Below, in pieces: positions 1-7,200 of a DNA stretch of 14,353 nt. The stretch covers positions 1-14,353 of the forward strand of contig JWZX01000147.1 in NCBI GenBank assembly GCA_001275005.1. Reading direction: 5' to 3'. The position numbers and the translations under genes were made by a program. This DNA is from Chrysochromulina tobinii (Eukaryota > Haptophyta > Prymnesiales > Chrysochromulinaceae). A model generated the notes under the pieces. It was not told the origin of the DNA, did not search any database, and worked only from the letters and a program-made list of their open reading frames with translations. How positions within the stretch are numbered: position 1 is the first letter of the stretch; each line of letters begins with the position of its first letter.

Positions 1-513
1 CGCCGGCTTGATGACGAAGCGCGCCGCGTCGTAGAGGGTGACGGTGCCGGGTGTCCTTTGCTTGCCACTCTTGTCGGCCCACCCCTCGGGCTTGCATCGC
101 CGACAAATGTGCGAGCACACGCGCTGCAGCTGTGCGCCAGTGATGGCCCGTTTGGCAGTCTCCGCGATGGTGCAGCCGCCGCGCTGAGCACCGTGCAGGT
201 CGGCAAAGTCCTCGGCGGCCGGCGGCCTGACGTGGACAAAGCTGCTCGCATAAAAACCTTTGCGCCACTCGTCGATTGTAATGCAGCCATCCGAGTCGAG
301 GTCGAGCTCGCCCATCAGGGTTGCGAAAACCACGTCGTCGTAGCCTTGCTTTTGCAATGCGCTCTTCAACTCATCGCAAGAGATGGTCTGATCGCTGTCG
401 ACGTCGATCTCCTTGAAGATCCTCGTCGGGTCTTGCCACTGGAGCGTCTCCGGCGTGCGCACCTCGACCCCATCGTCAGGATTTGGCGCCACCTTCGTGA
501 CGGAGCCGCCCAT
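1..513 (-). CDS. EF-hand calcium-binding protein, N-myristoylation-type start, 3' part outside window
   Basis: The minus-strand frame is open from ATG at 513 to the left edge (171 codons, no stop). The start context GAGGATGG has A at -3 and G at +4. The N-terminus MGGSVTK fits the MGxxxS/T pattern of N-myristoylated proteins. Two canonical EF-hand loops are visible: DVDSDQTISCDE at residues 37-48 and DLDSDGCITIDE at 71-82, each with acidic residues at loop positions 1, 3, 5 and Glu at 12. A paired EF-hand that binds calcium and attaches to a membrane is the likely arrangement (inference). After residue 115 comes a Cys/His segment (CSHICRRCKPEGW) and then VTLYDAARFVIKPA. That resembles the start of a large uncharacterised protist protein family that I recall from dinoflagellates and haptophytes; this part is from memory and uncertain. 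The frame extends upstream to about 570 without another ATG, so 513 is the best start. No intron is needed in the visible part. Confidence 0.8.
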   Translation of the reverse strand, partial: MGGSVTKVAPNPDDGVEVRTPETLQWQDPTRIFKEIDVDSDQTISCDELKSALQKQGYDDVVFATLMGELDLDSDGCITIDEWRKGFYASSFVHVRPPAAEDFADLHGAQRGGCTIAETAKRAITGAQLQRVCSHICRRCKPEGWADKSGKQRTPGTVTLYDAARFVIKPA

Positions 514-840
514 CCTCGAGTGAAGGAAGGTCCTGTACACTGAACAGCACTGTGCTTGTTCCCAGTGAAATTAAGAAGCAGGGTTTCGTCAATGGATCTG
601 CGTCGGACGTCGCCGACGTCACGGCCGACATTATGTTGTAATAACCCGTACCGGGGTCGTTCGACATTCACAGGTTCTGACCATTTCTGCTTCTGTTCAC
701 ACACGCTCACTTTCGACTTGGTTTGGGGTCGCCAGATTCACCCGAGGAACTGTGCTTCACATGAAACGGGGAGCGTTGCACATCGCGCGTGAACCCGTGA
801 AGATCTCATCTGAGTTCCTTTGGCTAATATTTCTACATTT
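514..840. other. Intergenic spacer between the EF-hand gene and the 3' end of the glycosyltransferase-like gene
   Basis: This spacer should hold the 3' untranslated region of the upstream minus-strand gene and the promoter/5' UTR of the EF-hand gene. It is clearly less GC-rich than its neighbours, for example around 660-720 and 820-845. I see no AATAAA signal, tRNA or convincing TATA box. Short open frames exist here on both strands, but none has recognisable composition. Confidence 0.5.
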
Positions 841-1904
841 TCAGAAGTTGGCGTCGCAGAGCGCTTCGAGCCAAGGCGCGCTCTCGCCATGACGGATGCC
901 TCGCACCTCGCGCAGCAGCCGTCGTATGAGCACATCCTCGTGCATTTGGAGCGCAAAGTACGCGGTCCAGCCGTGCCGATCGCCGGGGTGTGTGAAGAAC
1001 TGGTCGGGTCGCATCGCCGGCGGCGCACCCTCTCCCAACCGAGGCCCACCGGCTCGGCGCACGATTTCCTCAAACCACGCGTCGTCCTGAGCGCCACCCT
1101 CGCCCGCGTGGACGCTCGCGTTGCGCGCCGCGTCGTCGTGGCGGAGCGCGCCATGCTGGGCGCATGCTGTTCGGAGCAGACGGATGTCGTCAGCGACCGT
1201 TGGATCCGTCGATGGCGCCGTGCTGGGCGCCCGGGGCGGCGCCTGCCCGGCCGCCTGCCCGGCCACCTCGGACCGCCCAGCACGGCGCGTGTGCTTCGTG
1301 TGTGCATGCGGAGGCGAGGCCGCCGCACACAGCGCCGCCCGGACACGGTTGCAGCCGGCGGCACGGCCGGTGCGCTGAAGGACGCTCGGAGAGCGCGGTC
1401 GCGCCGTGAAGACGTTTCCGGCGGCGTCGGTGGGCACCACCCCCGCCAGGGCGGCGCAGCCGGCGGTGGCACACGAGCGTGCGATGCAGCAGGCGACGCA
1501 GCTGCCGGCGCCGTGTCGGGCGCGCGGTGCGTCGAGTCGTCGGCGCCGTGTCGGGCGCGCGGTGAGCAAGGAGCTTCGTGAAGAAGCGTCGGATGATGGG
1601 AAGGGGAAGGCGCCTGCATGCAAGTGCTCACCACGGCGCCATGGCGATGGGAAGAGGTCAACGGCCGCCGGGCACGGTGCACCTGCTCGGCACGGCGCGC
1701 ACCTGAAGGCGGGCTCGAAGGCGGCGCACGCGTCCGGGGTGGAGGTGGCGTTCTGGACGGGAACCAGCGCAGAGCACAGGACCGGCTGCGCAACGCCCTC
1801 CCAATCAAACGCCCGGCGCAAGTCGGCTTCACGCTCGTCGTCGCGCCGTCGTGGGCGCAGCCGTACAATCTGCGACACGCGCCCAAGCCGACCGGTCCAC
1901 GTAC
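841..1904 (-). CDS. Glycosyltransferase-like gene, exon 3 and stop
   Basis: Two bases plus 354 codons including TGA at 841-843. It starts GTWTGRLGRVSQIV and is Ala/Arg/Cys-rich with no recognised domain. The most protein-like part is the C-terminal 80 residues (DDAWFEEIVRRAGG, FFTHPGDRHGWTAYFALQMH). An inverted A core lies inside at 1616-1638 and would be read as PWRRGEHLHAG. A further small intron cannot be excluded. Confidence 0.55.
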
Positions 1905-3644
1905 CTGTGGGGAGCGCGCGCGCCGTGCTGAGCACTTGCATGCGCACGTGAGGGACTGTGACACGCGCCCGAGCCGACCGGTCCACGTACCTGTGGGGAG
2001 AGCGAGCGCCGTGCTGAGCACTTGCATGCGCACGCGAGCACTGACACGTGCCCGAGCCGACCGACCCGCTTACCTGGAACCGCTGCCCTCACCGCCGTGT
2101 CGACAAGCAGCACCTCCGGCGGCAGCATCAGGCCCGTGTCGACCAGCTGCACGTCAAACCGAGCAAAATGCGAGCGCATCAGGCAATGCGTAGGCATCGA
2201 CCAGCCGTCCATATCGGGGAACTCTGCTCGGTAGCGCGCGTTGCAATTGCGTGGGCATGCCAGCCGGACCGGCGTCATCGCTCCGCCGCTCGCGCCGCCG
2301 CTTGTTGCGCCGCCGCTTGCTGCGCCGCCGCTTGCGCCGCCGCTTGCGCCGCCGCTTGTTGCGCCAGCCACGTTCGTCGGCGCCCGCATGGTCTTCAGAA
2401 CCGGCCAGAGCGCGCGCGGCACGAGCAGCAGCACATCATCCTCACTCACGATCGTCTGCGGGCTGAGCCTCGCCGCCATTGTCGCCAATCGGCCCCCATC
2501 GGCGACCGGTACCTTGAAGACTTGATCGGTGCGCACCTAATGAGGGAGGCAATCATACTGATGAGCCAGGCAATCAGCCTTCGGCCACCGGTAACTTGGA
2601 GACTTGATCGGTGCGCACCTTGAGCATCGCGTCGTAAATGTACGGCGCGCCCTCATCCTCGTGCTCGGCCCGGCGCGCACCACCACGCTCGGCGCGGCGC
2701 GCCTCGTACTGCTCGATGAGCTCGACGCAATCTGCCCAACGGCCAAATTGGGCAGTCGAGGGCAGCCCGCAACTAATGGGCTCCGGCACCGTGCGCAGGC
2801 GCACTCCGAGAGGGCGCAGGCCGGTGAGCGCCGTGCCGAGCAGCTCCGCGTGCGCCGCGGGCGCCTCCCACGGCCCCGCCGCCTGCCGCTGCTTGGTGGA
2901 TCGCCAGCTAAAAGACTCGCGCCATTGACTTGGTGGGAAGAGATCCGACGCATCTGTGTAGCGGTGCGAGCGCGCGGCGGCGCCGTAGGGCGAGTCCTCG
3001 GGCCCGGTCGAGAGCACGACGAAGGCGTCGAGGCCCGGCTCGGCGCGCGCGCCGTGGGTGCGCCCGAGCACATGCTGCTCGATACTCCTCCACACGGTCG
3101 GGTGCACGAGACTGCGCGGCATGCCCGCGATGCATACGGCGACGCGCGCTGCCCGAGCCGAGGTTGGCGCGGGCACGGGCGGCGGCGGTGGCCGTCGCTG
3201 ATGGCGCTGCTGCACCTGGAGCCACGGGAAGTGCGACGCGTTGCCGATGCGCGGCCGAGGCTGCCGACGAAAGTGTGGCCGCTCGTGGCTGCCTCGGAGC
3301 GGCTCCGGCATCAGGCAGTGCTCTGCGCACGGCGGCGCGAGCAACACGCCGGCCACGCAACCGCTAGCTGGGTGGGCTCGATGCAGTGGCAGGTGCATCT
3401 TCATGCAGCATCGCGACGCGATGGGCGGCGACGCCACGGGCAAATACGGCGCGTTGCACACGGCCGTCACATACGTCCACGCGAGGCAGCCGAGCGTGGC
3501 TGCGCAGAGCTCGCAGCACTCGTCTGCGGTCGACACGGGCTCACACGGGCCAAGTTGCGCGGTTGGCCGTAGCCAGCTGCCGTCGGGATCGCGCGCCGTC
3601 GGCGTCAACCACGAGGCGTTGGATGTGTGCGAACAGGCCTCCAT
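841..3644 (-). CDS. PAN-like and glycosyltransferase-like protein, three-exon gene (join 3644-2619, 2536-2074, 1904-841)
   Basis: Spliced length is 2,553 nt, or 850 residues plus stop. Residues 34-80 hold a cysteine cluster (CCELCAATLGCLAWTYVTAVC) like a PAN/apple adhesion module. From about residue 166 a new domain begins (RVAVCIAGMPRSLVHPTVW, then FVVLSTGPED). It continues with QFGRWADCVELIEQYE and YIYDAMLKVRTDQV, then EDDVLLLVPRALW in exon 2. This order resembles the uncharacterised glycosyltransferase-like proteins common in algal genomes, where a short R-T-D motif after a Tyr-rich strand is conserved; activity is not proven. The C-terminal exon is Ala/Arg-rich with scattered Cys and ends FEEIVRR...LCDANF. 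ATG at 3644 has a good context (GCCATGG); an in-frame ATG at 3698 would add 18 residues. No signal peptide is visible from either start, so an upstream exon is possible. Both introns are introner-like. Confidence 0.65.
1616..1638 (+). mobile_element. Family A core in inverted orientation inside exon 3
   Basis: GCATGCAAGTGCTCACCACG plus GCG lies on the plus strand, opposite to the gene. Flanks GATGGGAAGGGGAAGG and GATGGGAAGAGGTCAA are similar and look like an eroded target duplication. No CCCCACAG acceptor lies on the coding strand, so the copy stays in the exon. Confidence 0.6.
1905..2073 (-). mobile_element. Tandem double family A introner-like intron with a zero-length exon
   Basis: Two insertion units lie head to tail: 1991-2073 (83 nt) and 1905-1990 (86 nt). 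Each carries the A core in the form with GCTCAGCACGGCG and ends CTCCCCACAG. Each acceptor is followed at once by GTACGTGGACCGGTCGGCT, which is also the start of exon 3. At 1991/1990 the sequence CAG|GTACGTGG is therefore both acceptor and donor. Removal of all 169 nt joins phase 1 to phase 1 (AAVP G|TWTGRLG) and keeps the frame. Confidence 0.75.
2074..2536 (-). CDS. Glycosyltransferase-like gene, exon 2
   Basis: 154 codons plus one base. It continues the domain with VRTDQVFKVPVADGG, EDDVLLLVPRALWPVL, a Gly/Ala/Ser linker of about 30 residues encoded by a short tandem repeat, then CPRNCNARYRAEFPDMDGW and DVQLVDTGLMLPPEVLLVD. It ends with CCAG|GTAAGC, the strongest consensus donor in the window. 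Confidence 0.68.
2278..2370 (-). repeat. Short in-frame tandem repeat encoding a Gly/Ala/Ser/Thr linker
   Basis: GCCGCCGCTT-type units of 12-15 bp repeat about seven times and encode SGGASGGAASGG-like residues. They sit between the LWPVLKTMRAP segment and the CPRNC segment, so they probably form a flexible loop in the glycosyltransferase-like protein. Confidence 0.7.
2537..2618 (-). mobile_element. Family B introner-like intron (82 nt) with exon-target duplication
   Basis: The intron opens with GTGCGCACCGATCAAGTCT and the next exon opens with the same 19 nt. The similarity continues for 41 nt with only four mismatches. The remaining insert contains TGATTGCCTGGCTCATCAG and ends TGATTGCCTCCCTCATTAG as the acceptor. 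Donor and acceptor are both followed by the same target copy, so splicing restores the uninterrupted frame (MLK|VRTD). Confidence 0.8.
2619..3644 (-). CDS. Glycosyltransferase-like gene, exon 1
   Basis: 342 codons, ending in phase 0 at MLK. It carries the PAN-like cysteine cluster, a Pro-rich linker near residues 150-160 and the start of the glycosyltransferase-like domain. The donor site is AAG|GTGCGC. Confidence 0.7.
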
Positions 3645-3921
3645 GGCATGAAATACATGTTCTCTTCTGTACGGCCGTTCATGTGTGAACGTTAACACGA
3701 CACACGTGTAAACCTCAACCTGAAAAACTTTGGATCTAATTTCTTACTGCACATATATCTATGCATCTAAGGGATAACCCTGTAGCTCCCTGTATGAATG
3801 CACATCATGATGTTGAGCACAGAGGGCTTCTGCAGCTGGAGGTAAAAACTATAGCGGTGGTCGGCAGGGCGCCGCGGCTCCTCGTGTGCCCTCCACTTCT
3901 AAGCCGCGCGCACTGAGATCT
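3645..3921. promoter_or_regulatory. AT-richer spacer: 3' UTR of the coiled-coil gene and promoter region of the glycosyltransferase-like gene
   Basis: This 277-bp spacer falls sharply in GC between 3650 and 3850. It holds the palindrome ACACGTGT (E-box-like CACGTG) near 3701-3708, GTTAAC nearby at 3691-3696, and a TATA-like ATATATCTATG stretch near 3753-3764. These lie 50-120 bp upstream of the ATG at 3644, so a core promoter is plausible. No transcription start or poly(A) signal can be read with confidence. Confidence 0.35.
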
Positions 3922-4242
3922 TCAGAAGCGCGGCGGCGGCGGCCCAGTCGCCGGCCTGGCCACGGCGGTGGCTCCCGGCCGAGGCGAGGCGTAACCGCCG
4001 TAACCACCCCCCGGGGGTGGTGTGTCCATGCCGCCCGGCGCTGGATACCACGGCGGCTGCGGCGGCTGCGGCGGCTGCGGCGGCGGCGGCGGCGGCGGCG
4101 CGTATCCATGCGAGGCGCGGCCGGCCGCGGAGGCAGAGGCAGTGCACGCGCGAGGCGACTTGGGAGGGGTGCCCGGGGCGGCGCCCGGGGCGGCGCCCGC
4201 CCGAGGCGGTGGCGGCCGTCGCTGCGGCGAGGCGAGAGCGAC
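3922..4242 (-). CDS. Coiled-coil gene, exon 18 with stop, Pro/Gly-rich tail
   Basis: 106 codons plus TGA at 3922-3924: VALASPQRRPPPPRAGAAPG, then HGYAPPPPPPPQPPQPPQPP and GGMDTPPPGGGYGGYASPRP, ending GPPPPRF. The tail looks like a flexible Pro/Gly/Tyr tract, possibly a ligand for SH3 or WW domains (inference). Confidence 0.75.
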   Translation of the reverse strand, partial: VALASPQRRPPPPRAGAAPGAAPGTPPKSPRACTASASAAGRASHGYAPPPPPPPQPPQPPQPPWYPAPGGMDTPPPGGGYGGYASPRPGATAVARPATGPPPPRF

Positions 4243-7200
4243 CTGCCGATCGGCGAGGAGGAGCGATGCGAGGTGCACGAATGAGGCAGGCAATCAGCAT
4301 GCAATCAGAGATCATCAGAGCGACCTACCTGGAGTGACTCGAGCTCCTGCGCGAGCTGCCCCACCTCATGGAGCGCCACCTCGCGCTGCGAGGTCACTCG
4401 CTCCGCCGCGAGCTGCTGCGAGCTCCGCTGCATCTCGGCGTGATCTCGCTCCTCCTTGAGCACCGCGTACGCCCTCCGGATCTCGGCGAGATCGCGCTTG
4501 GCGGCGACGAGCGCCGCCTTGGCGGCCTCCTCTCGCCGCCTCGCCTCGTCGGCTGCCTCCTTGGCCTGCGCGAGCGCCTGCCCCGCACCCTCCTTCTCCT
4601 GTCGTATTTGGGTCGCCTGCCGCTTTTCAGCCTTGAGTCGCTGTGCGGTCGCCTGGTGCGCAGCCGTCTGTTCCCTGAGCTCCTCGCGCACCTGATGAGG
4701 GAGGCGATCAGAGGCCATCAGAGGTGATAAGAGGCGATCAGAGGCGATAAGAGGGCATCAAAGGTCGAGAGCTTCACACGCACAGCCGCGAGCGCCTTGG
4801 CGAGCTTGCGCGACTCGCGATGCGATCCCATGAGCTCATCCGCCTCCGCCTCGGACACGTCCGCCGGCCGGCCGAGAGCGACGAGCGCCCACCGGTGCAA
4901 CGCGCGCGCACACCTGTGGGGAGAGCGCGCCGTGGTGAGCACTTGCATGCATACGACGAGCGCCCGCAGGTGCGACGCGCGCGCGCACCGGTCGCGACGG
5001 ATCAGAGGCAATCAGAGGCAATTAGAGGACAACTAGAGGCAATTAGAGGCCAATTAGAGGACAATTAGATGACAATTAGAGGCAATCCGAGGCAATCAGA
5101 GCGCGCGCGCACCGGTCGCGACGGACGCCACAGCGGAGGAGATGTTCGAGACGGGCGGCGCCCGCAAGCCTTCGGGCCTGCTTGCCAGCGTCGGCATGGG
5201 CGAGCACCTGTGAGGGGTTCGTCAACGGCACTCAGAGAGAGGCACGCAATCAGAGAGAGGCATGCCGAAAGGCGAGCACCTCGCCGCGCTCGAGCGCCGT
5301 CTCGGTCATCTCGAGGGCCTTGCGCGCGTGCGCCTCGGCGGCATCCGCGCGCGCGCTCTCGGCGTCCTTGTCCGTCTTGAGCTTCTCCATCGCCGCGCGG
5401 TGCAGCCGCGCGCGCTCGAGCGCGGCTGCTTCCCGAGCGGCGGCGTCCTTGCGATCGGCCTTGAGCTCGGCGATCTCGCGGAGCAGCGTCGAGCGCTCCT
5501 GTGGGGAATGGAGGGGGGGGGCGCTGTGGTGAGCACCTGCATGCAAGGGCAGGGCTCGGCGATCTCGCGGAGCAGCGTCGAGCGCTCATCACAGCGCGCC
5601 GTTGGGGACGTCGCTGCTTCGCGTTGCCTCGAGCGCTCATCACAGCGCACCTTTTGTGACGTCGCCGCCTCGCGTTGCTTCGCCTTCTCGCGCTCGATGG
5701 CCGCCTCGGCGTCGGTCTTGCCCGCCTTGAGCGCCTCGCGCGCCTCGCGCAGGCTGCGTGCCAATCCGAGGCAATTAGAGGCAATTAGAGGCAATTAATA
5801 GAGGCCATCATCAGAGGCCATCATCAGAGGCCATCATCAGAGGCCATCATCAGAGGCCATCATCAGAGGCCATCATCAGAGGCCATCAGAGGCCATCAGA
5901 GGCCTTCAGAGGCCTTCAGAGGCCTTCAGAGGCACTTGGAGGCACTCACCTGCGTGCCAATCCGTCGCGCTCGGCCTGCAGCGTCGCCACCGTCTTGCGC
6001 AGCGACCCCTCCTCGAGCGTGCCCGACACGGCGCGCTGCGCCTCGGCCTGGGACGTGGCGAGGGAGGCCGCGAGGGCCGTGCGCTCCTCGCGAAGCGTCG
6101 CGAGGCCCTTCTTGAGCGCCTTCTCGCGCTCGGTCGCCGCGTCGCGCTCGTACCGGAGACGTTTCGATTCCTCGAGCAGCTCCTGCATGCAATGAGGGAG
6201 GCCATCAGAGGCGCACTCAGAGGGGCGCGCGCTCAGGCGCACTCAGGCGCACTCAGGCGCGCTCAGGCGCCTTCAGGCGCGCTCAGGCGCGCTCAGGCGC
6301 CTTCAGGCCCTCCATGAGTCGATCGAGACGGAATCGAGATCGAATCGAGATCGAATCGAGATCGAATCCGAGGGTTTCGTCGCGCACCTTGGCACCGAGC
6401 AGCCGGGCGGTTTCGCGCCACGCCCAGAGCACACGGAGGCACGAGCCGCCCCCAAATGGAGAGAGCCACACGACGCGCTGGAGCTCGAGCAGCCGTGCGG
6501 TGCGACGCCCGGCGGCCTCGACGGTCGTGGCCTTTAAGCCGCCGGCGCCGGCGCCGCCACCGTTTGCCATCGCGGCGGCAAAGGCGCTGTTGGCGGCGGC
6601 GAAGGCGGTGGCGCCCCCGGGCTGAGCGCCGTACTGAGCGCTCACGGCACTCGCGCTCGAGAGCGTCGTGCTGAGCGCTTGGCGTTCGGGCACCGGCTGC
6701 AGCGCGAGCGCCGTGCCGAGCGCGTGGTTCGGCGGCGGCGGCAGCGACGCGCGCGTCGACGGCGGCGCACGCGGCGGCGGCGAGAGCGAGGGCGAGGTGA
6801 CGGGCGGCTTGTCGCGCTCGTCGCGGCGCTCCTGTGCCGTGTGGAGGGTGTGGAGGGTGTGGAGGGTCCGTCGGAAGGGGCAATTGGGCTCCGGCGCTGT
6901 GGTGAGCACTCGCATGCAAGGGAAGGTCATCAGTGGCAATCAACGTACCTGGAGGGTGCGTCGGAAAGGGAAGTTGGGCTCGGGCCCACTCGAGGCGTAA
7001 TAGACCCATCGACGGAGCGCCTCCCCCGCCACACAGAGCCAGGAGGCGGTGAGGCACGCGTCCAACCGGCGCGCCGCCGCGAGCAGCTCCGACTTGCTCA
7101 GTTGCTCCTCTAGAGAGGGTACCTCGGCAAGCACCTGATGACGAGGGAGGCCATCGAGGGTGTGAATTGAGGCCATCATCAGAGGCCATCATCAGAGGCC

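Noticed and set aside
58-543. Plus-strand open frame of 161 codons
   Set aside because: It is antisense to two canonical EF-hand loops.
2604-3572. Plus-strand open frame of 322 codons
   Set aside because: It is antisense to the exon with PAN-like and glycosyltransferase-like motifs and has only Arg/Ala-rich shadow composition.
3765-3790. AAGGGATAACCCTGTAG resembling a homing endonuclease target
   Set aside because: It matches the known I-SceI site only in the first half and there is no homing endonuclease gene nearby.
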